Shown here: positions 49,828-58,729 of the stretch, piece after piece
Numbering within the stretch: the first letter of the stretch is position 1
Layout: each line of letters starts with the position of its first letter
From: Acidobacteriaceae bacterium
GTDB lineage: Bacteria > Acidobacteriota > Terriglobia > Terriglobales > Acidobacteriaceae
Assembly (NCBI GenBank): GCA_903642225.1
Contig: CAHJWI010000001.1
Location: 62,001-126,000 of the forward strand
Direction: 5' to 3'
DNA length: 64,000 nt
Notes under the pieces: generated by a model
What the model was told of the DNA's origin: nothing
The model's database searches: none
The model's input: the letters and a program-made list of their open reading frames with translations, nothing else
Program-made: the position numbers and the translations under genes

Positions 49828-50202
49828 ATGAGCAAAAAGGTGAAAGAGCCCAAGCAGGCCAAGGCAATGACCGGTGGTAAGACAAAGGCGGATCTGGCGC
49901 CGAAGGCGGGTGATTCGTTGGATCGCGATGGAATGCTGGACAAGCAAGTGCTGCAAATAAGCAAGGCGATTGCCGACCCGAGGCGCATGGCGATGCTGCG
50001 GGCGATTGCGCAAAAGACGGCGAACTGCAGCGGCCTGATGCAATGCACCGGTGTGAGCGCGGCGACGCTTTCGCACCACATGAAAGAGCTGGAAACGGCA
50101 GGTCTGATCGAAACTACGAAGGAGGGTCGCTTGTTGCAGGCGACCCTGCAAAGAAAAGTGTGGAAGAGCTACCTTGCTACGTTGAAGGCGCTGGCCGGCT
50201 GA
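49828..50202 (+). CDS. ArsR-family transcriptional regulator
   Basis: 124 residues; the ATG at 49828 has GGAGG six bases upstream. A basic Lys-rich N-terminal 25 residues precede a winged helix: ISKAIADPRRMAMLRAIAQ, SGLMQCTGVSAATLSHHMKELE (recognition helix, in part) and LIETTKEGRLLQATL. The Cys pair at the helix (NCSGLMQC) might sense metal or redox state, but the standard ELCVC motif is absent. It is 100 bases ahead of an SDR gene whose leader holds a perfect dyad; it probably represses that gene. Confidence 0.9.
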   Translation: MSKKVKEPKQAKAMTGGKTKADLAPKAGDSLDRDGMLDKQVLQISKAIADPRRMAMLRAIAQKTANCSGLMQCTGVSAATLSHHMKELETAGLIETTKEGRLLQATLQRKVWKSYLATLKALAG

Positions 50203-50274
50203 CGCGATTGTCGGTTCGACCGCGATCGAGGCATTTCTGAATCGCTTTCTTGTGCACCACATCTCTCTGATACT

Positions 50275-50290
50275 TGTCGAATTATCGACA
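50275..50290 (+). promoter_or_regulatory. Operator-like dyad before the SDR gene
   Basis: TGTCGA-ATTA-TCGACA, six perfect pairs with an A/T centre, ends 15 bases before the SDR ATG at 50306. The position and shape suit a winged-helix repressor dimer, most simply the ArsR protein encoded directly upstream. Confidence 0.6.
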
Positions 50291-50305
50291 TACAGGAGAT
50301 TCGCA

Positions 50306-51046
50306 ATGGGCAAGTTGGACGGTAAAGTAGCGATCGTGACGGGTGCGTCGAAGGGTATTGGCGCGGGGATTGCGGAAGAGCTGGCACTGGCGGGTGCGAG
50401 CGTGGTGGTGAACTACGCGAGCTCGAAGCAGGGCGCGGATGCGACTGTGGAGCGGATAACGAAGGCCGGCGGCAAGGCGGTTGCGGTGGGCGCGGACGTG
50501 TCGAAGCCGGAGGAGATCAAGACGCTGATCGACGAGACGGTGAAGGCGTTTGGCGACAAGATCGACGTGCTGGTGAACAATGCCGGCGTGTATGGAATGA
50601 CGCCGTTGGGCGAGATTACGCCGGAGGAGTTTTACCGGGAGTTTAACCTGAACGTGCTTGGGCTGCTGTTGACGACGCAAGCGGCGGTGCCGCACTTTCC
50701 GGAGGCGGGTGGGTCTGTGATCAACATCGGGTCGGCGGTTGGGCGTAACCCGAGTGCAGGGATGACGGTGTACTCGGCGACTAAGGGTGCGGTGGATGCG
50801 CTTTCCATCGGTCTTGGCAAGGAGCTCGGGCCGAAGGGCATCCGGGTGAACAGCCTGAACCCGGGGCCTGTGACGACGGAGGGTTCGGCAGATTTCGCGC
50901 CATTTTTCGAGCAGATGAAGTCGCAGATTCCGTTGGGACGGATCGGCGTGCCAAAGGAGATCGGGACGGTTGCGGTGTTCCTGGCGTCGGACGATTCGAA
51001 GCTGATTACGGCTGAGACGATTACGGTGTCGGGTGGGTATCGGTAA
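50306..51046 (+). CDS. Short-chain dehydrogenase (glucose-dehydrogenase-like)
   Basis: 246 residues from the ATG at 50306 with AGGAG seven bases upstream. SDR marks: VTGASKGIGAGIAEEL, NNAGVYGMTP, INIGSAVG with catalytic Ser, YSATKGAVDAL (Tyr/Lys), VNSLNPGPVTTEG and the C-terminal VSGGYR. Members reduce carbonyls or oxidise sugars with NAD(P). An ArsR regulator gene lies upstream, and a dyad is in the leader; ArsR/SDR pairs of this kind are frequent and often answer to reactive carbonyls or redox agents. Confidence 0.93.
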   Translation: MGKLDGKVAIVTGASKGIGAGIAEELALAGASVVVNYASSKQGADATVERITKAGGKAVAVGADVSKPEEIKTLIDETVKAFGDKIDVLVNNAGVYGMTPLGEITPEEFYREFNLNVLGLLLTTQAAVPHFPEAGGSVINIGSAVGRNPSAGMTVYSATKGAVDALSIGLGKELGPKGIRVNSLNPGPVTTEGSADFAPFFEQMKSQIPLGRIGVPKEIGTVAVFLASDDSKLITAETITVSGGYR

Positions 51047-51061
51047 GTTTTTGGTACTGAG

Positions 51062-51097
51062 AGAGAGGCGCAGCGGAGATCTCCGCTGCGCCTCTCT
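51062..51097 (+). terminator. Perfect 36-bp palindrome after the SDR gene
   Basis: An 18-bp perfect inverted repeat without spacer (arms AGAGAGGCGCAGCGGAGA and its complement), followed by GCTTTGC. It begins 16 bases after the SDR stop. It would act as a strong terminator or mRNA end-protecting hairpin; a real U-tract is short. Confidence 0.75.
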
Positions 51098-51104
51098 GCT
51101 TTGC

Positions 51105-51185
51105 GGGGTCGGTCTGCGACCGATGAAGCGCTTCGCGCTGAACCCATTCTTTTCACGATGGAGCCGTGAAAAGAATGGGGCACCC
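51105..51185 (+). repeat. Three-hairpin intergenic repeat, copy 2
   Basis: Stems TCGGTC-TGC-GACCGA (51109-51123), AGCGC-TTC-GCGCT (51127-51139) and CATTCTTTTCACG/CGTGAAAAGAATG (51145-51157 with 51165-51177), then GGGGCACCC. Order and ending match copy 1, while the loops and the third stem differ but still pair. A further CCCCTTT/AAAGGGG hairpin and GGGGTGCCC follow before mutS2. Confidence 0.75.
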
Positions 51186-51306
51186 TGTTTGGTGTCGCCC
51201 GGAGAACCCCAACCCCTTTCAGAAAGGGGGCTGTGAAAAGAGAGGGGTGCCCGGCCGGTCGATGTCGCGGCGCATCGTGGGTTTGGCGGGGGGCGTCTAA
51301 TGGGGT

Positions 51307-53850
51307 GTGCAGAATACAGATGATGTGAAGAGTGGTGCGGCTGCGGGGCTGCGCGAGACGAGTGCGGCGGCGCTGGAGTGGGGGCGGCTGCGGGAGACGC
51401 TGGGCGGGCGAACGCAGAGTGCGCTGGGCAAGGCGCGGGTGTTGGCGCTGGAGCCGAGCCGCGACCTGCGCGTGATTGAGCGGGCGCAGACGCTGACGGA
51501 GGAGATGGGCCGGTACCTGGCAGGCGGCGGGGAGTTCGGGTTTGGCGGGTTGTTCGATGCGGACGCGCTGCTGGACCGGGCGCGGATTCCGCAGAGTGCG
51601 CTCGATCCGCTGGAGATACGACGGGTGGCGGAGTTGGCGGAGCACATCGCGGACTGGCGGGTGCTGGTGAGCGAGCCGCCGGAGTGGCTGGCCGGGCGGT
51701 GGCCGGCGGTAACGGCGCTGAGCGCGCCTGTGGTGGCGACGAACTTTTACAAGCTGCTGCAGCTGGTGAGCGGCAAGATCGAGGCGGATGGGTCCTTGTC
51801 GGATGAGGCGTCGCCGGAGCTGGCGCGGATTCGGCGTGCGGCGGAGCGGCAGCACAAGGCGATCGAGGATGGGTTGCGGCGGCAGCTGCGTGCGCTGAGC
51901 GATGTGGGCGGCACGCAGGATGAGCTGATTACGGTGCGCGGCGAGCGGTTCGTGATCCCGGTGAAGGCGGAGTTTCGCAAGCGTGTGCCGGGCGTTGTGC
52001 ATGGGTCGAGCGGCAGCGGACAGACGGTGTTCGTGGAGCCGATGGAGACGATCGAGCAGAACAACGAGCTGGTGCGACTGCTGGATGAGGAGCAGGCCGA
52101 GGTGCATCGCATCCTGGTGGCGATGACGGCGGCGATTGCGGAGCAGGCGGGGTCGATTTCACGCAGTACCGAGGTGCTGGCGGAGGTGGAGCTCCATTGG
52201 GCGTGCGCGAAGTTTGCGCGGGATTTGCGGTGCGTGCGGCCGGTGTTTACGGATGGCAAGCCGCACCGGGATGAGATGGATCGGGAGCTGCATCCGCTGA
52301 GTCTGGAGGGTGCGCGGCATCCGCTGCTGGAGCTGCGGATGCGGGAGGAGAAGCGTGCCAGCGCGAGGACGGCGCGGGAGCGTGAGGCGGCTTCGGCGTC
52401 GGGGATTGTGCCGTTGACGGTGGCGCTGCCGGGCGTGGCGAAGCAGCTGATTATTTCCGGGCCGAACACGGGCGGCAAGACGGTTTCGCTGAAGACGGTG
52501 GGTTTGCTGGCGCTGATGGCACAGGCGGGGCTGCCGGTGACGGCGGAGAGTGCGCGGCTGCCGGTGTTTGGCGCGGTGTATGCGGACATCGGGGATGCGC
52601 AGAGTATCGAGCGGAACCTGTCGACTTTTTCCGCGCACATTACGAATGTGAACCGGATTTCGCGGGAGGCGGACCAGAGGTCGCTGGTGCTGCTGGATGA
52701 ACTGGGCGCGGCGACGGACCCGGAGGAGGGTGCGGCGCTGGCGGTGGCGATCAGCGAGCGGTTTTTACAGATGGGCGCGTGGAGTTTGATCACGACGCAT
52801 CTGACGTCGCTGAAGATTTATGCCGCGAAGCATGACGGCGTGGTGAATGCGGCGGTCGGTTTCGATGAGAAGACGCTGGCGCCGACGTATGAGCTGCGGC
52901 TGGGTGTGCCGGGGGCTTCGAGCGGCATCAATATTGCGGAGCGGCTGGGGCTGGATGCGGGGATGATCCGGTCGGCGCGTGGTTCTGTGACGACGCAATC
53001 CGCGGATATTGCGCGGTTTCTGGATGAGCTGCACACGCAGCTGACCGCCGTGGCGACGGAGCGTGCGGGGATCCGCGTGCGGGAGCAGGAGGTGGAGCGG
53101 CTGAAGCGCCAGCTGGAGACCGAGGGCAAGGTGGAGCAGAGGGCGCGGGCGCGGGAGCTGGAGGTGAAGCTGGCCTCGCTTATGAAGGATTTCGAATACC
53201 AGATGCGCGAGAGCGTGAAGGGCATTGAGGACAAGAACGTCGCGCAGAAGATGAAGGGTGAGTCGGACCGGCGGATTGCGCGGCTGAAGCGGGAGTTCAG
53301 CGAGAGCTTCAATTCGGTGGTGGTGGCGCACGTAAGCGGCGCGGACAAGAACGACAAGGCAGCGCAGCCGCACGTGGTGCGGGAGGTTGGAGCGGGCGAC
53401 ACGGTTCGGCTGAAGAGCCTGGGGCGCGAGGCGAAGGTGGAGCGGCAGATCGATGCGAAGACGTTCGAGGTGAGCATGGGGTCGCTGAAGATGCGGGTGC
53501 CGAGGGACGACATTGCGCAGGTGATCAAGGCCGCGCCGAGTGCTTCGCCGATTCAGCATGCGCGCAGCCGTGGGGTGAATGTGCAGGCGCGTGAGCCGGA
53601 CTCGGTGCCGGGGGAGATCAACGTGATCGGGCGCACGGCGGACGAGGCGCGGGACGAGGTGGAGCGGTACCTGGACCAGGCGTTTCTTGCGGGGCGGACC
53701 AACATTCGCGTGGTGCATGGAACAGGGATGGGCGTGCTGCGGCGGACGCTGCGGGACTATTTGAAAAAGCACCCGAGCGTGGTGAGCGTGACGGAGCCGC
53801 CGTACAACGAGGGTGGGCAGGGAGCGACACTGGTGGAGCTGAAGGGTTAA
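51307..53850 (+). CDS. mutS2: Endonuclease MutS2
   Basis: 847 residues from a GTG at 51307. Core and lever helices, then the MutS-type ATPase: Walker A GPNTGGKTVS (385-394), Walker B LVLLDELGAATDPEEG and THLTSLK (His switch); a long coiled-coil/KOW-like region with REVGAGDTVRLKSLGREA; and a C-terminal Smr nuclease domain with INVIGRT and VVHGTGMGVLRRTLRDYL. MutS2 lacks the mismatch-recognition domain of MutS; it suppresses recombination and, in some bacteria, rescues collided ribosomes. Single gene. Confidence 0.96.
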   Translation: MQNTDDVKSGAAAGLRETSAAALEWGRLRETLGGRTQSALGKARVLALEPSRDLRVIERAQTLTEEMGRYLAGGGEFGFGGLFDADALLDRARIPQSALDPLEIRRVAELAEHIADWRVLVSEPPEWLAGRWPAVTALSAPVVATNFYKLLQLVSGKIEADGSLSDEASPELARIRRAAERQHKAIEDGLRRQLRALSDVGGTQDELITVRGERFVIPVKAEFRKRVPGVVHGSSGSGQTVFVEPMETIEQNNELVRLLDEEQAEVHRILVAMTAAIAEQAGSISRSTEVLAEVELHWACAKFARDLRCVRPVFTDGKPHRDEMDRELHPLSLEGARHPLLELRMREEKRASARTAREREAASASGIVPLTVALPGVAKQLIISGPNTGGKTVSLKTVGLLALMAQAGLPVTAESARLPVFGAVYADIGDAQSIERNLSTFSAHITNVNRISREADQRSLVLLDELGAATDPEEGAALAVAISERFLQMGAWSLITTHLTSLKIYAAKHDGVVNAAVGFDEKTLAPTYELRLGVPGASSGINIAERLGLDAGMIRSARGSVTTQSADIARFLDELHTQLTAVATERAGIRVREQEVERLKRQLETEGKVEQRARARELEVKLASLMKDFEYQMRESVKGIEDKNVAQKMKGESDRRIARLKREFSESFNSVVVAHVSGADKNDKAAQPHVVREVGAGDTVRLKSLGREAKVERQIDAKTFEVSMGSLKMRVPRDDIAQVIKAAPSASPIQHARSRGVNVQAREPDSVPGEINVIGRTADEARDEVERYLDQAFLAGRTNIRVVHGTGMGVLRRTLRDYLKKHPSVVSVTEPPYNEGGQGATLVELKG

Positions 53851-53976
53851 TTCGTGTCCGCGTGAGACTTTGGGCAGGCGGGCAATACCGATTGAGATTC
53901 TGCTGTACGCCGAATTTGGACGGAGTTGCCGCTCATAGCCCGACCGGTGCGGGGCGGGCGGGGCTAGAATTGCGAT

Positions 53977-54891
53977 GTGAGCCCTGTTGCCGCCGTTGAT
54001 CTGATACAGATTGATCTTTCGCCGAAGGTGCGGGAGCCGAAGCCGGAGTGGCTGAAGTCGCGTGCTCCGGTGGGCGAGACGTTTCACGCGTTGAAAAAGC
54101 TGACGCGGGAACTCCATCTGCATACGGTGTGCGAGAGTGCGCACTGCCCCAATATTGGCGAGTGCTGGAATCACAAGACCGCCACATTCATGATGCTGGG
54201 TAACAGCTGCACGCGGCGGTGCGGATTTTGTGCGGTGCCGAGCGGCAAGCCGGAGCCGATCGACCACGATGAGCCGCGGCGTATTGGGTATGCAGTGGCG
54301 CAGCTTGGGCTGGCGCACGCGGTGATTACGAGTGTGAACCGGGACGACGACAACGTGGGCGCGGGTGCTGCGTTTGTGGAGGTTATTCGGCAGATTCGGA
54401 TGCAGGCGCCGGGATGCCAGGTGGAGGTGCTTACGCCGGACTTTCAGGGGACGGAAGAGGCGATCCGGATGGTGGTGTCGGCCAGGCCAGAGGTGCTGAA
54501 CCACAACATCGAGACGGTGCCGCGGCTGTACCGGGTGGCGAAGAGCGGCGGGCGGTATGAGCGGTCGATCGCGTTTCTACGGCTGGCGAAGGAGCTGAAT
54601 CCAAAGCAGGTGACGAAGACCGGGATCATCGTGGGGCTGGGCGAGGAGACGCACGAACTGCTTGAAGTCTTCCGCGATCTGGCTGCGGTAAAGGTGGATA
54701 TTCTGACGATTGGGCAGTACCTGCGGCCTTCGAAGGATCATTTGCCGATGAAGCGGTACTACACGCCGCAGGAGTTTGCGTTTTTGAAAGAAGAGGCGCT
54801 GCGCATGGGGTTCAGGCATGTGGAGAGCGGGCCGCTGGTGCGCAGCAGTTATCACGCGCATGAGCAGGCGCAGAGTACCGGGTTGGCGTAA
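53977..54891 (+). CDS. lipA: Lipoyl synthase LipA
   Basis: 304 residues from a GTG at 53977. Both iron-sulfur clusters are visible: the auxiliary-cluster motif CESAHCPNIGEC (C-x4-C-x5-C) and the radical-SAM motif CTRRCGFC (C-x3-C-x2-C). The C-terminal VRSSYHA, with the Ser that binds the auxiliary cluster, is intact. LipA inserts two sulfur atoms into octanoyl groups on lipoyl domains such as the E2 at 41.2-43.3 kb, after LipB (44.3 kb). Not in an operon with lipB here. Confidence 0.97.
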   Translation: MSPVAAVDLIQIDLSPKVREPKPEWLKSRAPVGETFHALKKLTRELHLHTVCESAHCPNIGECWNHKTATFMMLGNSCTRRCGFCAVPSGKPEPIDHDEPRRIGYAVAQLGLAHAVITSVNRDDDNVGAGAAFVEVIRQIRMQAPGCQVEVLTPDFQGTEEAIRMVVSARPEVLNHNIETVPRLYRVAKSGGRYERSIAFLRLAKELNPKQVTKTGIIVGLGEETHELLEVFRDLAAVKVDILTIGQYLRPSKDHLPMKRYYTPQEFAFLKEEALRMGFRHVESGPLVRSSYHAHEQAQSTGLA

Positions 54892-54908
54892 CGCGTTCGT
54901 CGTCAGAA

Positions 54909-56021
54909 TCAGTGCTGATACACCGCAATGGCGGTCGCGGTTGCCTTCGTACTGATACTTGGAAGCACTGTCGGTACACCATCTTTCCAAAGGTAGGCAC
55001 CCTTGTCCGTGAAGCCGACGGCGTAGAGCGTGCCGCTGCTGACGGTCACTTGCAACACGATGCTTTGGGCAGCATCGACGGAATAGTCCGAAGCGATACC
55101 GTTCTTCCAGACTGTGGCCGCGCCGCTGGAAGTGCCGTCGCTGACAAGTGGAAAGCCGTGATTTCCGCCGGCATAGATGTCCGCACCGTTGGCGAAGACA
55201 GAAGGCACATAGCCGTTGTCGGTGGAAAGCTGAGCCGGCACGCCATTCTTCCAAACAGTAGCCGCTGACGTGCCTGAAGCTGTGGACTGGAGGGAACCGC
55301 CTACATAGACGTCGTTACCCTGCACAAAGGTAGAGGAGCCGTAGCTTCGGTAATAGGTGTTTGCCGCGTCGAGATTAGTGGCAACACCGTTCTTTACGAC
55401 GATGGCTGCGGTGCGCTCGACATTTGGGGCAGTGACGGCGAAGAACATGCCTCCCGTCACATAAACGTCGGTGCCAGAGATAGCGACCGCTTGTGCTTCG
55501 CTCATGGGAAGAATGGTCCAAACGCCATTCTTCCAGAGCAAGGAAGAGCCTAAACCGCTCTTGGCATCAAGTCCGTTTCCACAGACATAAACATCTGCAC
55601 CAGACACGGCAATACTATTGGCGAGGCCATATCCGAGTGGCGATTGCAAAGTTGTGGCGACGCCGTTTTTCCAGATCGTTGGTTTGAAGTTAATGCCATC
55701 GCTTTGAACCCCGGCAGCGTAGATATCGGAGCGTACGTTGGCGATGCTTCCCACATGGGAAACAAATCCTGGAGTACCAATCTGGCTCGCCACGCCGTTT
55801 TTCCAGACCGTAGCTATAGCTACACCGTTGATGTAGTCTTCGCCGCCGACGTATACGTCCGTCACAGTAGAGGGGGTCGGGGGAGTAGTCGTGACGGGAG
55901 TCGCTGTACTGGCTGGAGAGGAGGAGTGCGCGCAGCCTGAGACGAGGGACAGGAGTGCTGCGCTGCATGCCAGAACGACAAAGGCTGACAGGTGCGGAAG
56001 GTGATTCAGAGACTTCAACAT
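54909..56021 (-). CDS. Lipoprotein with seven WKNG repeats (propeller-like)
   Basis: 370 residues. Signal peptide with lipobox LVSGC, a Thr/Pro/Ser-rich linker, then seven repeats, each with a strand DVYVxG or DIYAAG and a turn W-K-N-G-V/I followed by A/P-x-x-L (variants VVKNG and WKDG). Seven units of about 45 residues suggest a seven-bladed beta-propeller anchored in the outer membrane or on the surface. No catalytic residues are evident; ligand or protein binding is likely. I do not recognise a named family beyond these repeats. Convergent with lipA. Confidence 0.75.
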   Translation of the reverse strand: MLKSLNHLPHLSAFVVLACSAALLSLVSGCAHSSSPASTATPVTTTPPTPSTVTDVYVGGEDYINGVAIATVWKNGVASQIGTPGFVSHVGSIANVRSDIYAAGVQSDGINFKPTIWKNGVATTLQSPLGYGLANSIAVSGADVYVCGNGLDAKSGLGSSLLWKNGVWTILPMSEAQAVAISGTDVYVTGGMFFAVTAPNVERTAAIVVKNGVATNLDAANTYYRSYGSSTFVQGNDVYVGGSLQSTASGTSAATVWKNGVPAQLSTDNGYVPSVFANGADIYAGGNHGFPLVSDGTSSGAATVWKNGIASDYSVDAAQSIVLQVTVSSGTLYAVGFTDKGAYLWKDGVPTVLPSISTKATATAIAVYQH

Positions 56022-56351
56022 GGGAGGAGTGTTCCTGTTTTGGGGTCATTCTGTACGCCACCACCGTACACGCTGGATGGTGTCGAGGCGCGGCCTTTGG
56101 GCAACAGCATCGGCTTTGGCAGCAGCAGATGTCGGGTTTGAGTGCAGTTGGTGTGAACGGGAAGCCATTTGTGCGTAGCTGGTCACGAGCGAAGGCAGGT
56201 GGAGAGGAGGAGTTTGGTGAGAGCGATCGCGATGCTTTGTTCGTTGTGACCGAGATAAAACTCATACCTGCATTTGGCGGCTCGCACAGAATGCGGTGGT
56301 GGATGCCGTGTCCGCGCTGGTGTGCATCCGATGGGTGCAGAGGATCACGCG
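56022..56351. other. Divergent intergenic region
   Basis: About 330 bases between the WKNG lipoprotein and the Lys-rich protein gene. No gene, terminator or clear promoter box is visible; frames that cross it (for example plus strand from 55955) lack starts and coding character. Confidence 0.4.
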
Positions 56352-56927
56352 ATGGCGAAGTCAGCACCTGCAAAGAAAACAGCAGCTACAAGTGTGAAGG
56401 GTTCTGCCAAGAAGGCATCGGAGAACTCTGCCGCCGCGAAGTTGCCTGCGAAGAAGGCGGCGGCCAAGGCACCTGCGAAGGCTGTCGGTAGGCCAGCTAA
56501 AAAGGCTGCGACGAAGAAGGAACGGGATGCCGAGACAAAGTACACCGATCCGGCGTTGCGGGAGCACATCAAGGATGACGTGATGGCGGGAGACAAGGGT
56601 GGGCGACCCGGGCAGTGGAGTGCGCGTAAGGCACAGATGGTGGCGCATGAGTACGAGGCCGAAGGCGGCGGGTACAAGGGTGGAAAAGACGACACGCAGA
56701 AAAGTCTGACGCAGTGGGGCGACGAGCACTGGAAGACGAGCGACGGTAAGCCGGCGGAGCAGAAGGACGGAATGCATCGGTATCTACCGGAAGCAGCTTG
56801 GGACAAGATGTCCCCCGAGGAGAAGAAGGCAACGGACAAGAAGAAGCTGGCTGGCGATCACGAGGGCAAGCAGTTTGTGGCGAATACGAGTGCTGCGGTG
56901 AAGGCAAAGAAGGCCATAAAGAAGTGA
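56352..56927 (+). CDS. Histone-H1-like tail plus DUF5872-type domain
   Basis: 191 residues; ATG at 56352 with AGAGGA eight bases upstream. Residues 1-60 are Lys/Ala/Pro repeats (AKKAAAKAPAK, GRPAKKAATKK) like histone H1 or AlgP tails. From YTDPALREHIKDDVMAGDKG on there is a compact domain with GGRPGQWSARKAQMVAHEYE, GGGYKGGKDDTQKSL, YLPEAAWDKMSPEEKKATD and GKQFVANTSAA, matching the DUF5872-like family also seen in algae and giant viruses. Probably a DNA-associated protein; function unproven. Confidence 0.75.
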   Translation: MAKSAPAKKTAATSVKGSAKKASENSAAAKLPAKKAAAKAPAKAVGRPAKKAATKKERDAETKYTDPALREHIKDDVMAGDKGGRPGQWSARKAQMVAHEYEAEGGGYKGGKDDTQKSLTQWGDEHWKTSDGKPAEQKDGMHRYLPEAAWDKMSPEEKKATDKKKLAGDHEGKQFVANTSAAVKAKKAIKK

Positions 56928-57116
56928 GGCAGGTGGCTGGGTGCCGGCGTTGGGGCAGTCCAGGTTGGCGGCGTTGAATGCAAGGCTGGGTTTGGCGCCT
57001 TGAAGGCAGGGCAGGCATGGCGGCGTTGGCCGCGGGGCCGGTTGCCGCGCTTTCGGTGCGTTCACTATAGTTGGGTCGCGTGGAAAGGCTATGCGGGCGA
57101 CCGAGGAGAGTTAATC

Positions 57117-58691
57117 GTGCTTGGGAAATGGCTGGCTCTGCCGGTGTTGCTTGTGGGGTGCGCCGGAATGGCGCATGGTGCGGATGCGTTGCGTGTAAAG
57201 ACCGACAAGGGCGAGATTGCGGGCAAGTTGTCGGACGACGGGAAGGTGCGGGTGTTCTTGGGCGTGCCGTATGCGGCGCCCCCGGTAGGACCGCTGCGAT
57301 GGAAGCCGCCAGAGCCGGCAGAGCGCTGGAAGGATGTACGCAGAGCGCAGAGCTACGGCTTGCATTGCATGCAGGTGAACCTGTTTGCGGACATGAAGTT
57401 CCATGATGCGGGCGAAAGCGAGGATTGCCTTTCACTGAATGTGTGGACGCCGAAGGACGTGGCGGCGGGCAGTAAGTTGCCGGTGATGGTGTGGATCTAC
57501 GGCGGTGGGTTTGCGGCGGGAAGCACGTCCGAGGCGCGGCAGGATGGCGAGGCTTTTGCGCACAAGGGTGTGGTGCTGGTGTCGATGAATTACCGGTTGA
57601 ACATCTTTGGGTTTCTTGCGACAGCGGCCCTTGCCGCGGAGTCGCCGCAGCACGCGGCCGGCAACTACGGGTTGATGGACCAGGCAGCGGCGTTGCAGTG
57701 GGTGAAGCGGAATGCGGCTGCGTTTGGCGGGGATCCGAACAACATCACACTCTTTGGGGAGTCTGCCGGATCGGCGTCGGTGAGCGCACAGATGGCGTCG
57801 CCCATGGCAAAGGACACGCTGGCGCATGCGATTGGCGAAAGTGGCGGGGCGTTTTTTCGGACGGGGCTGGTATTTGATTCGCTGGCCGTGACGGAGAAGA
57901 GGGACGAGGCGTTTGCGCAGGACGCGATGGGGAAGAGCACGCTGCCGGAGTTGCGTGCTATGCCGGCGGAGGCGCTGGTGAAGGCGGTGGAGGGGCAGAA
58001 GGGGACGGCGGTGCGGTTTGGGCCGAACGTGGATGGGCTGTTCCTGCCTGAGCCTGCGCCTGCGATCTATGCGGCCGGCAAGCAGGCGCACATTCCGTTG
58101 CTGGCCGGGTGGGTGCGCGACGAGGGTGGACCGCCAAGCGATGCGGTGACGCTGAGCAGCTACCGAGAGACGGCCGGGAAGACGTGGGGGCCGCGTGCGA
58201 ACAACTTTCTCCGTGTGTATAGGGCCGGGACGGATACGGAGGCACGCCGGAGCGCGGCGGATTACGAGGCGGACCACTTCATTGCCTTCTCCACGTGGGA
58301 GTGGGTGGAGGCGCAGGTGAAGACGGGCGGAGCGCCGGTATACCGCTTTCATTTTGAGCAGCCGTCACCGGGCGGCAGATACCATCCGGCAAGCAGTGGT
58401 GTGTTCCATTCAAGCGAGATCGAGTATGTGTTTGGGAACCTGCCGGCGCGGCCGGGAGCGCCTTGGACGGAGGCAGATCACACGTTGTCGGAGCAGATGC
58501 AGAGCTATTGGGTGAACTTTGCGAAGACAGGCAACCCGAACGCGCCGGGATTGCCGGAGTGGCCCGCGTATGCCGCCGCGGATGGATGGCAGGTGATGCA
58601 TCTGCATGCCGCACCCGCAGCCGCGGCCGACACAACACGTGAGCGTTATGACTTTCTGAAGACGGCGGTGCCGGTGGCGGCAGTCCGCTAG
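57117..58691 (+). CDS. Secreted type-B carboxylesterase
   Basis: 524 residues from a GTG at 57117 with GGAG eight bases upstream; it begins a signal peptide (LALPVLLVGCAGMAHGAD; the Cys could also form a weak lipobox). Alpha/beta hydrolase of the carboxylesterase/cholinesterase group: FLGVPYAAPPVGPLRWKPP, SEDCLSLNVWTP, GGGFAAGS oxyanion hole, nucleophile GESAGSAS, acid Glu in RDEGG and His in GVFHSSEIEYVFG. It would hydrolyse esters in the periplasm or outside. frr follows by about 40 bases and may share the transcript. Confidence 0.93.
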   Translation: MLGKWLALPVLLVGCAGMAHGADALRVKTDKGEIAGKLSDDGKVRVFLGVPYAAPPVGPLRWKPPEPAERWKDVRRAQSYGLHCMQVNLFADMKFHDAGESEDCLSLNVWTPKDVAAGSKLPVMVWIYGGGFAAGSTSEARQDGEAFAHKGVVLVSMNYRLNIFGFLATAALAAESPQHAAGNYGLMDQAAALQWVKRNAAAFGGDPNNITLFGESAGSASVSAQMASPMAKDTLAHAIGESGGAFFRTGLVFDSLAVTEKRDEAFAQDAMGKSTLPELRAMPAEALVKAVEGQKGTAVRFGPNVDGLFLPEPAPAIYAAGKQAHIPLLAGWVRDEGGPPSDAVTLSSYRETAGKTWGPRANNFLRVYRAGTDTEARRSAADYEADHFIAFSTWEWVEAQVKTGGAPVYRFHFEQPSPGGRYHPASSGVFHSSEIEYVFGNLPARPGAPWTEADHTLSEQMQSYWVNFAKTGNPNAPGLPEWPAYAAADGWQVMHLHAAPAAAADTTRERYDFLKTAVPVAAVR

Positions 58692-58729
58692 AATTAGATC
58701 GTTGCGCTTGTGCGCGTGGAGGGTACCGA

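Noticed and set aside
49633-50313. Long N-terminal extension of lpxC
   Set aside because: The extension lies opposite the ArsR gene and is Arg/His-rich; LpxC begins near GVGLHSG.
52765-54504. 579-codon minus-strand frame over mutS2 and lipA
   Set aside because: Product is Arg/His/Pro-rich and antisense to well-supported genes.
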